This document shows, piece after piece, positions 58,901 to 62,529 of a stretch of 64,000 bases of DNA. Within the stretch, counting starts at the first letter, position 1; the number at the start of each line of letters is the position of its first letter. The notes under the pieces are model-generated. The model was given only the letters and a program-made list of their open reading frames with translations, did no database searches and was not told the origin of the DNA. This DNA comes from Epiperipatus broadwayi (taxonomy: Eukaryota > Onychophora > Udeonychophora > Euonychophora > Peripatidae), in contig JAQFVV010006238.1 in NCBI GenBank assembly GCA_028023455.1, positions 3,356,572 to 3,420,571 on the forward strand, given 5' to 3'. A program made the translations under genes and the position numbers.

Positions 58901-60957
58901 TAGATAGGGATTTTATGCACAAGCCTTCTGGCATCCATTTATTGCTTTTGTTAGCACAAGATGGCACTACTATATAGAGAGTTTTGTTTTGCTTTGAATT
59001 GTTTAATAACAATTATGTGCTAGTATGAGATAGTGATCATGTGATGTTTAGTGACTTAATAAGCTTAGTATTACAAATGTTATATAATTTTATATGGATG
59101 TCTGAAAATTTCAGATTTTCTACTTAATAGTTAAACATTAGATAAAGTGCTGGGCTTGACCTGATATTTTAAATCTAATGCTTGAATATCCCTAGTGCCT
59201 CACTGACAAAAGCCAGAGCTAGAAACCTGTTTAGGAATAGGGATATTCTGAAAAAAGGGCTATTGGCACACTCATTATATAACATATCTAAAATCATACA
59301 TACTCACATACAAACTCTACATTAACTACTAGGAATTATTGACCAGTAGATATCTTAAATTTATTGTTCCCATAATTTCAACTAAGGCATTTTAATGCTT
59401 CTATTTGTCTTTTATTAGGAGAAATGGCAATCATTAGCTAAATATTTATCCCATTTCTTATTCAAATTCATAGAAATAAAATTTCTATTAATATCATGTA
59501 TTATAACATCTTTCTAGCCTACTTTGTTTCTTTCTCTCCCTTGTAATCCAGTTAAATACTTGTTTACCTATTTATTTTTATTCAGGTATTATAACATTTT
59601 TAAAAAAAATTAATTTGCTTTTAATTTTTTTTAAAAAAAAAAAGATTCTTGCTCTATTTTTCTTAAGTAGTCTCATTTGCTAATCAAATCATCACCAATC
59701 CATATCTACCTGTTTTCTTTATATTCTGTATAATTTTTGATTTCCCTGGTTAATATAGAGTACATTATTTCCAAATGTTATGACAAGAACTATCATTTTT
59801 CAAAAAATTCTGCATTTTTTTCTTATATGAGAAACACGACAGATTTTCAATCCCATTTCTATTTTTTTTTTTGTTTATTTCTCACTGTCTGTATAAATTC
59901 CTTTTTCCATTTAACAAAATATCGAAATACTTGTACTCTTCCTCATTTTCAAGACAAACATTTCCTATTTTTCATCATTCGTTTTTTTCATACCATTAAT
60001 CGTTGACAATTTTAATTATTCCTTACTGGATTTCATGTTTTCCCATCAATACAGTTCATCTAATAATAGCTCCATATTTTATTATACTAGCCTGACCTCT
60101 ATTGAGTGTATTTACAATCAAATTGTAGAAGTTGTTTTTTTAAAGTATTAAAAGAGAAAATTTTTAATTTTCCAAAACAGTAAAATTGATATTTACAGAA
60201 TCCTCTCGCTAAAAGCATCTCTACAAAGTAAACAGTTTCCAATTATAAGAATATCAGTATTTCTTACCCACTCTATCTGGAATGTGAGATGCAAATTAGT
60301 ATTCACAACTCCTCCACCAGACACAGACAGTCTATTCATTTCTCTTTTAAACAAAATCAAACATAAAGACATGACCCTTTCCTCCAAACTTTTATTTGAA
60401 GAAACCTAGAATCTATTCCAAATTCCAAAGCCCAATACATTTTCAGATAGCTGATGACAACAATCTATAAACCACAGGATTTATTCCATACCCTGGATTA
60501 ATATCTCCATAAATCATCCACTATCAACCCAGTAGTGACATTATAGACTCTTATTTAGTCAATGTACTATAAAAAGTCAATGTATTAAAAAACCAATATT
60601 CTCCCTAAATAAAATTCTTTTAAAACTAAAAGAGAAAATTTTTATTTTAGCCTCATGAATATTATTTTAATGAGGAGAAAAATCAAACATAGTTTAAAAA
60701 TATAGGAACACTGATCAATAATTAAATAAATCTATCTAAAAATGGTAATTAATTAGCTTAGTATTATTAATTAAAGATACTTTATATTTTAATTAAAGAA
60801 AGAGCAAATAGAAAAATATTCACTTTTTTTTTTCATTGTTATTTTATATATTAGGTGGAGTCGTTTATCTAATGAAAACTCACATAAAGAAAACAGCAAA
60901 TTATTGCAAGAATCAATTCAAGCAAAGCAGTTTAAACTTCTACCTGTTTTAAAAGAG
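7894..60957 (+). CDS. AGK: Acylglycerol kinase (AGK/MULK), partial gene, eight internal exons
   Basis: AGK phosphorylates diacylglycerol and monoacylglycerol to phosphatidic and lysophosphatidic acid in mitochondria; in vertebrates it is also a TIM22 import-complex subunit (established knowledge). Eight exons, each flanked by AG and GT, join in phase to 252 codons. Family signatures appear in order: NIPVGVFPIG, MAVIKGNTKPLDVL, LQWGSFRD, YWYWGPLK, a variable linker, and the C-terminal lobe (VWHSCHIEAIDF, CLNITIGPP, QAKQFKLLPVLKE). By recalled comparison with the 422-residue human protein, this covers about residue 150 to 380. The GGDGT-containing exons and the final exon are not in the joined set. 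Introns are 242, 8159, 3470, 13427, 4905, 7833 and 14272 bp. No stop or frameshift interrupts the joined frame, so the gene looks intact. Other DAG-kinase-like enzymes (ceramide or sphingosine kinase) fit less well because WGSFRD and YWYLGPLK are AGK-like. Confidence 0.92.
8240..8309 (+). CDS. AGK: AGK exon B
   Basis: The exon is 70 nt, follows a T-rich acceptor (CTTTTTTAG) and completes a Leu codon across the junction. It encodes TFGKATMAVIKGNTKPLDVL plus YIE, matching human AIVKGETVPLDVLQI. Two GT sites lie close together at its end. The donor GTAAAG at 8310 was chosen over GTATGT at 8315 because only the first leaves phase 0, which the next exon needs. Confidence 0.87.
8545..8995. repeat. 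Diverged direct repeat pair in AGK intron
   Basis: Two segments (about 8555-8700 and 8853-8995) share an order of motifs: CACAGTAAG, TTACTGT, TTGAATTG, a TCATGTTTAT-like stretch, and ATTATCT. They are old duplicates of about 145 bp; their origin is unknown. Confidence 0.4.
9200..10413. mobile_element. Pogo/Tigger-like DNA transposon copy 1
   Basis: The element is 1214 bp and flanked by TA (9198-9199 and 10414-10415). The left end CAGCTGGGTCTCTTTTTATG and right end AAAAAGAGACCCAGGTG are inverted repeats. Subterminal GCATAAAA and GCACAAAAA stretches with GTTCC recall Tigger-type termini. Sequences near 9565-9700 recur in reverse orientation at 44450-44600 in copy 2. An 87-codon minus-strand open frame (10110-10373, with VEDLEKDNKTEVEPVRF) may be a remnant; I cannot tie it to a transposase. 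An inner imperfect hairpin spans 9821-10000. The superfamily is inferred from TA target and terminus style only. Confidence 0.7.
9821..10000. repeat. Internal hairpin of pogo-like element
   Basis: The left arm starts ATTTTCTTTTATACACACAT and the right arm ends ATGTGTATAAAAGAAAAT. The arms are about 70 bp and imperfect, including GTTACAAGTAAAAATATTTA and its complement, around a 30-bp A/T-rich loop. Confidence 0.7.
10416..11585. other. AT-rich intron with minor repeat fragments
   Basis: CTACTGCAGGGCAAAGGCCT at about 10638 resembles the 3' end of RTE-type LINEs (the complete copy ends TCCTGCAGTGGATTG). AATTCGATCCC at about 10874 recalls a tRNA B box, but no A box was found. A separate foldback lies at 11388-11510. 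Confidence 0.35.
11388..11510. repeat. Small palindromic MITE
   Basis: The left side ATCACATGATAATAGCTCAA and the right side TTTGGGCTGCTATCATGTGAT are imperfect inverted repeats around a unique centre containing TTGCCTTGACAACAA. The CACATGAT terminus is shared with other foldbacks in the window. Confidence 0.55.
11590..13265 (-). pseudogene. Decayed RTE LINE copy (endonuclease to mid-RT)
   Basis: On the minus strand this matches the copy at 26451-29729 segment by segment. The N-terminal endonuclease is near 13019-13265 (LSNIKWVIVRHREVKKQ aligned to LSYIKWDIIGLCEVRRK). The GDFNARI region lies near 12729-12989, and the RT N-terminal region with its CATTTCCTGGA signature lies near 11880-12010. 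Many indels and stops; the RT active site is missing or unrecognisable. This copy is far older than the main one. Confidence 0.75.
13266..15214. other. AT-rich intron without recognised feature
   Basis: A/G-rich low-complexity DNA at 13480-13800 and T-rich DNA elsewhere. ACTACAATCTTGTGAAGTTT at about 14253 resembles a decayed CACATGATC terminus. No coding signal was seen. Confidence 0.4.
15217..15880. mobile_element. TA-flanked MITE with 41-bp terminal inverted repeats
   Basis: The element is 664 bp and flanked by TA (15215-15216 and 15881-15882). The arms begin GTTTTATAATAGCGTGTTGA and match over 41 bp with one mismatch at the 31st base. The right half holds four related units of about 46-49 bp (15564, 15689, 15735 and 15795), each with GCGGCA or CAGCAG followed by TATTTCTGTGC and usually its complement. 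No transposase. TA target suggests mobilisation by a Tc1/mariner/pogo-type enzyme (inference). Confidence 0.8.
15564..15843. repeat. Four palindromic repeat units inside the MITE
   Basis: The units start at 15564, 15689, 15735 and 15795. The core CCTATTTCTGTGC-TATA-GCATAGAAATAGG in unit 2 is a near-perfect palindrome; the other units are degenerate versions. Spacing is 46-125 bp, so they are not a regular array and not a CRISPR. Confidence 0.7.
16469..16548 (+). CDS. AGK: AGK exon C
   Basis: The exon is 80 nt, with acceptor TATTTCAG and a consensus donor GTAAGT at 16549. It encodes GESGKPVSALVELQWGSFRD then VESQKSK, where human AGK has [26 protein letters not shown] is the most family-specific motif in the window. 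It enters in phase 0 and leaves two bases. Confidence 0.92.
17440..17720 (-). pseudogene. Degenerate LINE C-terminal fragment
   Basis: On the minus strand one frame reads IKDRENWFGHIIRRKNSIL and then KGCFGRNGEWK, resembling the post-RT tail of RTE-like LINEs (W-x-GHI-R; the complete copy has WSWAGHIARKDD). Stops follow. The flank at 17373 has an ATCATCATCAG run, as at RTE 3' ends. It differs in sequence from the main RTE, so it is probably another family. Confidence 0.5.
18808..19066. repeat. Palindromic MITE, 259 bp
   Basis: The terminal 24 bp are perfect inverted repeats (starting TTATTTAATTTGATCAGTAA). Inner segments are also partly complementary: AATTTTGGTTTTTATATATAAC opposite a ATATAACAATTAAAATT stretch, and a central ATTGAATTACTTAATTT region. 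Confidence 0.7.
19825..19928 (-). repeat. tRNA-derived SINE copy 2
   Basis: It is flanked by a perfect 15-bp duplication TATATATTAATGTTT (19810-19824 and 19929-19943). On the minus strand it reads GTCAAGCATTGGTGGTCGAG, a CTGCTTTGCAAGCAG hairpin, GGGTTCACTTCC and GCTATGACACATAAG, then an A-rich tail. The CTGC-TTTGCAA-GCAG loop resembles an Ala(TGC) anticodon arm. Confidence 0.88.
20019..20076 (+). CDS. AGK: AGK exon D
   Basis: The exon is 58 nt, with acceptor ATATTTAG and donor GTAAAT at 20077. After completing a Lys codon it encodes YWYWGPLKDRISYLFSSLK, matching human YWYLGPLKIKAAHFFSTLK. It ends in phase 0. Confidence 0.92.
20870..21093. repeat. Imperfect foldback, about 100-bp arms
   Basis: The left arm includes GAGAAAATAAAGTCTAAAAC and GGTTTCACTGCT-CAAGCAGAC; the right arm includes GTCTGCTTTTAGCAGTGAAAC and GTTTTAGAGTTTATTTTCTT. 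A spacer of about 23 bp lies between them. The arms agree at roughly four of five bases by eye. Confidence 0.65.
22330..22510 (+). repeat. Dispersed repeat copy 1
   Basis: It shares AGCA-TATTATCTGG, ATTACTAAAACTTGCA, ATGGCATA-CTATG and GAGAAAAAAA, in this order, with 24160-24270 and 41975-42100. The three copies differ by point changes and short indels. Its origin is unknown. Confidence 0.55.
23537..23641. repeat. Hairpin, 49-bp arms, 7-bp loop
   Basis: The left arm is 23537-23585 and the right arm 23593-23641. They are complementary apart from a small mismatch at GCTCATG/CATGCTC. The loop is CAGCCTA. It lies inside an AGK intron, so the transcript would fold here. Confidence 0.85.
24120..24275 (+). 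repeat. Dispersed repeat copy 2
   Basis: It has the same motif order as 22330-22510: CCAGATGGCAGTGCTT, GCATTATTATCTGGAAT, AAAACTTACACTAAATGGC and TATGAGGAAAAA. It continues with TTGCTGAACAGAATTGCATA, which is shared with copy 3. Confidence 0.55.
24280..26438. other. AT-rich intron, nothing recognised
   Basis: Long A/T-rich DNA with TA-rich segments and A or T runs, for example at 25366-25430. No coding frame with splice sites and no strong inverted repeat was seen. Confidence 0.4.
26456..27742 (-). pseudogene. RTE LINE: reverse transcriptase catalytic core and C-terminus
   Basis: The frame has 428 codons. It shows NYRPISLLSVLYKIFTKII, QAGFKSGFSTIDHI, FVDYEKAFDFI (first catalytic Asp), GVRQGDSISPKLF, and LDFADDVVVFA, in which FADD replaces the usual YADD or FADD box with the Asp pair intact. 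It then has KYLGQIIN, LTYGSETWTL and the C-terminal RLKWSWAGHIARKDD and RKRPHVRWMDEI motifs, ending at a stop near 26456. The catalytic residues look undamaged; only the joins to upstream segments are broken. Confidence 0.9.
27723..28031 (-). pseudogene. RTE LINE: N-terminal RT segment
   Basis: This 102-codon frame is the direct continuation of the endonuclease-linker frame in another register. It carries KAPGNDGIIIDILKEAG (RT block 1, the APG-DGI signature) and VPDDWKNAVLIFKKCDKEDN, where active RTE proteins read K-GD-...NYRPISL. The next residues of that motif are in the following frame, so a one-base indel lies near 27740. Confidence 0.87.
28028..29407 (-). pseudogene. RTE LINE: APE-type endonuclease and linker
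   Basis: The N-terminal frame starts with ATG at 29407. The endonuclease reads TYNCRSLSSEGRLQELEEEL, with IIGLCEVRRK (catalytic Glu), QVYAPTSSHSDE, MGDFNARIG (catalytic Asp-Asn) and TGSDHRLVRCKLR (the SDH motif). An in-frame TAA at about 28988 splits it between ARLVI and LNSRYQ; the frame resumes unchanged. A linker rich in Lys and Arg follows to 28028, where a frameshift occurs. The protein nicks target DNA to prime reverse transcription (family knowledge). All metal-binding motifs look intact, so the stop is probably recent. Confidence 0.88.
30350..31075 (+). pseudogene. Decayed RTE LINE 3' fragment
   Basis: On the plus strand, broken frames match the C-terminal half of the main RTE: KVGLKINAK (about 30390), SYKYLGEIIN (about 30493), LTYGSEAWI (about 30643) and a 3' end at CCTGCAGTGGATTAATAATG (about 31038). 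A 43-bp tandem duplication of a TGATATGGAGAAGAGAGGCT segment lies at 30939-31020. It points opposite to the main copy and has stops throughout. Confidence 0.8.
31080..31980. other. AT-rich intron, nothing recognised
   Basis: No exon or terminal-repeat structure seen; T-rich and A-rich stretches only. Confidence 0.4.
31981..32121. repeat. Perfect 54-bp-arm hairpin
   Basis: The left arm 31981-32034 (starting AAAATAAAAACTAAATTGGC) and right arm 32068-32121 are exact reverse complements over 54 bp, separated by a 33-bp loop. Perfect identity implies a young foldback MITE or an active hairpin; the surrounding intron is otherwise old. Confidence 0.93.
32390..32600 (-). pseudogene. Unidentified coding-like remnant
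   Basis: A 67-codon minus-strand frame rich in charged residues (LLDDARKKSLKRDLREKYFY, MQIWWVHTSKKRIPITEKEA). The composition looks coding rather than random, but I cannot name a family and no splice sites fit. It is possibly a transposon fragment. Confidence 0.25.
32600..33503. other. AT-rich intron before AGK exon E
   Basis: At about 33010-33100 TAGCATAATGATAGAGTAAC followed by AGATTTCATTTCTGGC faintly recalls tRNA A and B boxes and may be an old SINE. Nothing else was seen. Confidence 0.3.
33504..33639 (+). CDS. AGK: AGK exon E, linker with clustered cysteines
   Basis: The exon is 136 nt, with acceptor TTTATCTAG and donor GTAAGT at 33640. It starts GWPKSFTAELSYVLPCDGC, aligned to human EWPQTHQASISYTGP, and continues SKCYVPPKSS and TWWQWLFRRQ. 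The linker is poorly conserved in the family. This copy has a C-x2-C-x2-C cluster (CDGCSKC) that the human linker, as I recall it, lacks. WWQWLFRRQ may match the human RRILRRLASYW stretch. One base is left at the end. Confidence 0.88.
34430..35040. other. GC-richer block with hairpins, origin unknown
   Basis: A G run at 34442-34451 and a C run at 35021-35029 bound a segment clearly less AT-rich than the intron around it. It holds two hairpins: TCTCGTGC...GCACGAG (about 34531-34565) and GCCGCGTAAACGGCA...GTGCCTTACGCGGC (about 34887-34942). Minus-strand open frames of 88 and 104 codons span much of it, but neither resembles a known family. It is probably a non-autonomous mobile element or an old insertion. 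Confidence 0.4.
35400..36080 (-). pseudogene. Decayed RTE LINE 5' fragment
   Basis: The sequence matches 29040-29710 of the main RTE on the same strand: the 5' untranslated part (CATTAGGAATTTG, CCTTTAGG-TCTC), the ATG-proximal region (GCAGCCTGG-TC-GCAATCAG) and the start of the endonuclease. It has many indels, and no endonuclease frame survives. An ACACACAC microsatellite lies at about 35793. Confidence 0.8.
36081..37170. other. AT-rich intron, nothing recognised
   Basis: TTAATTAACGTTTAA-type motifs recur in both orientations (about 36707-36740 and 36862-36890), suggesting an old foldback. No gene was seen. Confidence 0.35.
37171..37336. repeat. Hairpin with 63-bp arms
   Basis: The arms 37171-37233 and 37274-37336 are complementary at 60 of 63 positions; the loop is 40 bp. 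The loop holds GAAGAAGATTGCTGGAGCAA and CGAAACCGT. The inner arm reads CAATAGTGGGTTGTAAAAAA. Confidence 0.92.
37340..38544. other. AT-rich intron before AGK exon F
   Basis: T and A runs (37628-37650, 37859-37873). GGTCATGTGATGTTTACACA at about 38327 is another CACATGAT-type end. No gene was seen. Confidence 0.4.
38545..38681 (+). CDS. AGK: AGK exon F
   Basis: The exon is 137 nt after the acceptor TTGTTTTTAG. The first two bases complete an Ala codon, then it reads KPKKDCSRIKNNECGVWHSC and HIEAIDFKVKTQNLNQEEND. This matches human VWKDVQLSTIELSITTRNNQ at the start of the C-terminal lobe. The donor is GTTTGT at 38682, weaker than the others and followed by a T run. It was chosen because it leaves phase 0 for exon G; the next GT at 38686 would change the phase. 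Confidence 0.87.
38682..41970. other. AGK intron, largely unassigned
   Basis: A long T run follows exon F (38684-38705). At 39320-39440 a segment with CTAGTGTCTCTCTGAGG and AAACTGGTCAGAGG resembles the foldback family at 58369-59250. GGGTCATGTGATCTACTTCT lies at 39518. The T-rich DNA at 39540-40130 may be old LINE sequence, but no motif is readable. Confidence 0.35.
41885..42100 (+). repeat. Dispersed repeat copy 3
   Basis: The first part (about 41890-41965: CTCACAGATTCAAAG, TCAGCGACGAAAG, GGGGATATTGGAT) matches the right arm of the foldback at 58775-59001. The second part (TTGATTACTAAAGCTTATAC, GATATAACTATAGTGAGAGG, GTAAGCTGAGG) matches the copies at 22330 and 24120. This links the dispersed repeat and the foldback as one family. 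Confidence 0.55.
42101..43188. other. AT-rich intron, nothing recognised
   Basis: No coding signal. A short AAT-repeat lies at about 42592-42607. Confidence 0.4.
43189..43300 (+). repeat. tRNA-derived SINE copy 3, with A-tail
   Basis: This is the best-preserved copy of the family. It starts GTCAAGCATTGTTAGCCGAG, with an A-box-like TTAGCCGAGAGG (43200-43211) and a B-box GGTTCGCATCC (43259-43269), and ends GCTATGACATATGAG plus nine A. Flanking copies of AAGATGCTTATGCTT (43174-43188, with one inserted T at 43301-43315) are the target duplication. The middle contains ACCCGCCTTGCAAGC. It could be transcribed by RNA polymerase III (family knowledge). Confidence 0.9.
43483..43880. repeat. Three-unit repeat: two direct, one inverted
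   Basis: The units at 43483-43588 and 43613-43739 are direct copies (GTTTTTG-G-TAAACC, TTGATTAATTCCCAAC, ATAGCATC, TTCTCCCCATAA). The unit at 43740-43880 is the inverse (CTATGGGGATAAAATG, GGGAATTATTCAAAGC, CGGTTTAACCCAAAAA). The inverted junction makes a hairpin of about 110-bp arms, and the block abuts the pogo-like element. Open frames across it are products of the repeat. Confidence 0.75.
43884..44951. mobile_element. Pogo/Tigger-like DNA transposon copy 2
   Basis: The element is 1068 bp. The left end CACCTGGGTCTCTTTTTACA and right end AAAATGAGACCCAGGTG are inverted repeats matching copy 1 at 9200. TA precedes it; TG follows, a probable mutation of the duplicated TA. Internal DNA (CGTCTCAAAG, CAGAAAACCATTAACACAAG, GAGAATCTGATTT) is the reverse complement of 9565-9690, so the two copies lie in opposite orientation. 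An inner inverted repeat AGTCGAACTCCGATAATGCA lies at 43953-44048. No transposase frame survives. Confidence 0.75.
44952..46514. other. AT-rich intron before AGK exon G
   Basis: A 91-codon plus-strand frame at 45379-45654 lies in a slightly less AT-rich patch, but has no splice sites or family resemblance. TATACA-type microsatellites occur near 45840 and 46430. Confidence 0.35.
46515..46582 (+). CDS. AGK: AGK exon G
   Basis: The exon is 68 nt after the acceptor TTTTTTAAAG, with donor GTAAGA at 46583. It encodes NVKCLNITIGPPTLDKQEFI plus KE, matching human FLNICIEPDTISKGDFITIG. It enters in phase 0 and leaves GG for the next exon. Confidence 0.88.
46583..47390. other. AT-rich intron, nothing recognised
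   Basis: No coding signal or strong repeat seen. Confidence 0.4.
47400..47748 (+). pseudogene. Penelope-like element fragment: GIY-YIG endonuclease
   Basis: A plus-strand frame carries APHVVYKMACPQLGCHASYY then GETRALI, where GIY-YIG domains of Penelope-like retroelements read VYK-x-C-x-C---YIGET. This includes the paired cysteines usual in that group. LKIKMKEHQYSG follows. A frameshift near 47575 moves the rest to another frame: EAATGHVFKSNSAQII, CTEKSDAKRKVKEAFYI and LSVIEERHALLSP, ending at a stop near 47748. This matches the family's ATGH-F and C-terminal motifs. No reverse transcriptase is found upstream, so only the 3' end was inserted or survives. Confidence 0.75.
47750..48453. other. 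AT-rich intron, nothing recognised
   Basis: Short open frames only; no supported feature. Confidence 0.4.
48458..50733 (-). repeat. Long terminal repeat, 3' copy (left)
   Basis: 2276 bp. On the plus strand it starts TCTACCGACC and ends GTCTCGGTACA. On the minus strand it therefore runs TGTACCGAG...GGTCGGTAGA, with TG at the 5' end and imperfect T-TACCGA inverted termini. It has segments absent from the other copy, near 49143, 49289 and 50246 (about 26, 8 and 13 bp). The rest is nearly identical, indicating a fairly recent insertion. Confidence 0.93.
50734..51363. other. 3' internal DNA of LTR element
   Basis: GC-richer than the surroundings. A segment GGATGGACCTTTCCGAAGTC (about 51015) recurs in altered form at about 51095 (ATGGTCATTTCCGAAGTCCC). 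The minus strand has short open stretches (for example VPVPDWARYLQLWHAQF) that I cannot place in pol. A purine-rich priming stretch adjoins the LTR at 50734-50743. Confidence 0.5.
51760..52045. repeat. AT-rich tandem repeats in piggyBac-like element
   Basis: Units of about 65-75 bp contain AAATTATAATATTTT, TACTGAAACAAATAAATAT and ATAATAATAAATTATAATAT, repeated about four times with small changes. Confidence 0.7.
52245..52625. repeat. Tandem repeat, about 155-bp unit, about 2.5 copies
   Basis: TCAATCTATCCAG or TCAATCCATCCA followed by GTGCCATGTATTTGAACT, CAGCCTTTCTT, AAATATATTTATATACAAGT and ACAACTGGAATTTCATGTAA recurs at about 52260, 52415 and 52572. The copies differ at few positions. Confidence 0.85.
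52768..52863 (+). other. Exon-like segment inside piggyBac-like element
   Basis: 96 bp lie between a TTTTTACAG acceptor and a GTAAGA donor. One frame is open throughout (IIYKTEHIWLWNENGSQQVS, then CFSNFLREKLPQ) and looks less random than its AT-rich surroundings. I do not recognise the protein. It could be a captured host exon or a chance frame; it is not part of AGK. Confidence 0.3.
53206..53513. other. LTR-element internal DNA downstream of gag
   Basis: It continues the gag direction but holds no zinc-knuckle (C-x2-C-x4-H-x4-C) or protease motif that I can read. It ends at the TTAA target of the piggyBac-like element. Confidence 0.45.
53514..54700 (-). pseudogene. LTR-retrotransposon Gag protein, frameshifted
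   Basis: The gene starts with ATG at 54700. The first frame (309 codons, to 53771) has an acidic N-terminus and a highly charged coiled coil with repeated EEERRKREEDR units (about residues 50-95). More heptad-like helix follows to about residue 200, then a capsid-like domain: WAERQIKIEIFRAGE, YLQGPARDWWRTIEF, SFVEYREEILRSFWN. Near 53770 the frame shifts. The rest (53750-53514) reads GLQQLPAYHMTEEQIISTI, with DIRRMMLSRDDEG after it, and ends in an Arg-rich tail. In this family Gag packages the element RNA. The W-x-W...F-x-FW capsid pattern is typical of Gypsy-type Gag; the long coiled coil is unusual. Confidence 0.75.
54701..55186. other. 5' leader of LTR element
   Basis: Between the primer-binding-like site and the gag ATG on the minus strand. 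It is very A-rich on the sense strand (T runs on plus at 54735, 54815, 54840 and 55070-55103). No gene. Plus-strand open frames here are caused by the T runs. Confidence 0.6.
55187..55203 (-). other. Probable primer-binding site
   Basis: On the minus strand TGGCGCTTCCAAACGTG begins 8 bp inside the 5' LTR. TGG pairs with the CCA tail of a tRNA, and TGGCGC openings are common in Gypsy-type elements. The priming tRNA was not identified. Confidence 0.6.
55212..57443 (-). repeat. Long terminal repeat, 5' copy (right)
   Basis: 2232 bp, nearly identical to 48458-50733. It ends GTCTCAGTACA, one substitution from the other copy. It should contain the element promoter for minus-strand transcription (inference). 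A minus-strand frame with KIASSIWIEWTLRRTRTP occurs in both LTRs but looks incidental. Confidence 0.93.
57448..58368. other. AT-rich intron, nothing recognised
   Basis: No exon or terminal repeats. Short A- and T-rich stretches only. Confidence 0.4.
58369..59001. mobile_element. Large foldback element, about 230-bp arms
   Basis: The left arm 58369-58598 and right arm 58775-59001 are inverted copies differing at few positions. They run from CAATTCAAAGCAAA through AACTCTCCATATAG, GGATGCCAGAAGGCTTGTGC, CCCAGACTAGTTTCTGGCTT and GGTGGGTGCTGGAGGGTTGC. The 176-bp spacer is single-copy. Beyond the right arm TGTGCTAGTATGAGATAGTG then GATCATGTGATGTTTAGTGA gives the family terminus also seen near 7416. 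The arms are less AT-rich than the flanks. No coding capacity; an 82-codon frame over the left arm is incidental. Confidence 0.88.
59002..60854. other. AT-rich intron before AGK exon H
   Basis: At 59145-59260 TGGGCTTGACCTGATATTTT and CCTCACTGACAAAAGCCAGA resemble the foldback arms in decayed form. T-rich DNA at 59400-60060 may be old LINE antisense sequence, but no motif is legible. No exon was seen. Confidence 0.35.
60855..60957 (+). CDS. AGK: AGK exon H (last AGK exon found)
   Basis: The exon is 103 nt after the acceptor ATATTAG, with donor GTATGT at 60958. It completes a Gly codon and encodes WSRLSNENSHKENSKLLQES then IQAKQFKLLPVLKE, aligned to human SRKVRNPKLHVEGTECLQASQCTLLIPE. It ends in phase 0. 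The next exon should carry the conserved (I/S)D-EEYEAMPV strand region. No EYE-type codon run was seen from 60958 to 64000, so it probably lies beyond the window. Confidence 0.83.
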
Positions 60958-62529
60958 GTATGTAAAAGAAAGTTGGATGAGTTAAAATTTAAAGATTTTT
61001 TTATAGTAAAAGAAATTTTTTTTCCCATATAATCATATTTATGAAAAAAAAGGTAAATAGCCTTTTTAATAAATGGTCCTTTGCAAGGTAAGAACTTCAC
61101 CAAGAACAATGATGGGGAAGCATGCTTATCAGACCAAACTAATTGCCTGGTGATGAGAATTTGAGTGTTTTTCCATCCGTTGACTAAGCAGAGTTAATAC
61201 CCATTTACTGACCAATGCTGAATGATTTGCTTAGTTGGCCAGCTAATTAAGAGAAAAATTCTAAGTCACTTGAAATGAATTTTACTTAGCCCAGATATAA
61301 ACCCCCGATTATAGATAGGCATGGCAGGAAGATGGAAGATTTTTCCATGCTTTTATGAAGAAACATATTGTTAAATGATTTTTACGTGCAAATGATTATT
61401 TAACCATAATATACATATCTATAATAAGATTAGGTTTTTTCATCTGAGATGTGGACTGTTTATGCTGTACAGTAGTGTCTTTTAATGGAAATATATGGTT
61501 GAAGTTATACTATAGTGAAGAACTTCAAATTAGTCAAGATAGGGGGTGCTTCAAAAGAAAAAAAAGTTTGTTGTAGATAGTATTAAAAAATATCAAGAAA
61601 TGGCTGATTAACAAAAAGATCTGAATATGATAAACGTGATTGTATTTATAATTTATTATTTGCTTTATAGAGTCATTACTGCAAAGTTTATCTTTAATTT
61701 TTTATTAATTGTTTTTCTTCTGACTTCGTTTTTTTTTAAATTCTTTTGGCGTTAGAATGATTAGAGTGATCAGACTCGTGTTGATGAATGTCTAATACCA
61801 CTTAATGTTGATATCTATGTGTGTTTACACAATGTGAATCTTTCTAAACCACACTCCTGAGATATATAGAGATTTAGTACTCTTTTTTTTTTTTTGACAA
61901 GTTTTCTGTTAATATTGAACTTCAGTAGTATTTAAACTGACAACTTTGATCCGCTTGAGAAAAAATTAGAATCTGGCATTGTTTTAAATATATATATATA
62001 TATGTGTGTAAATTACATCACTACAACTCTCAGGCTTAAATGAACCATTAGAATATTACTACAATATGTTGTCATGGCAACACTACAATTGTGAAATAAA
62101 TGGAATTCCATTTATTTCTTAGTTATAGTATTATCTGGAACAGATGGCTGTAATATACTGTTGGTTTATTTATACTTATAAGAGCTGTAATGATATAATT
62201 TATATATAGTAATCAATTAGCAGTTGGCATTTATGATTTTATATATGTATATATAATAAGATAGTGTTAAACAGCCATTGCAAGGCAAAACTCTTTCCAT
62301 TTCATAGAGGATCTGTGAACAAGAACATATCATTCCTTAGGTTTCAATGTTTCCTATCATTGCTTTGTTCTATAGTTAAGAAAAATCTTAGGACACTTTT
62401 ATTGCACTTTATTATGAGATTAACTATGGCTATACATTTGGGTAAAAAATGGTAAATCTGATTAGAACTTGAACGTGTTTTCATCTTCATGTGGATATGG
62501 TAACATAATAGTTTTTTTTTCTTTTTAAG
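60958..62529. other. AGK intron, nothing recognised
   Basis: The expected final AGK exon was looked for and not found. A short perfect palindrome AAATAAATGGAATTCCATTT lies at about 62095. Confidence 0.4.
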
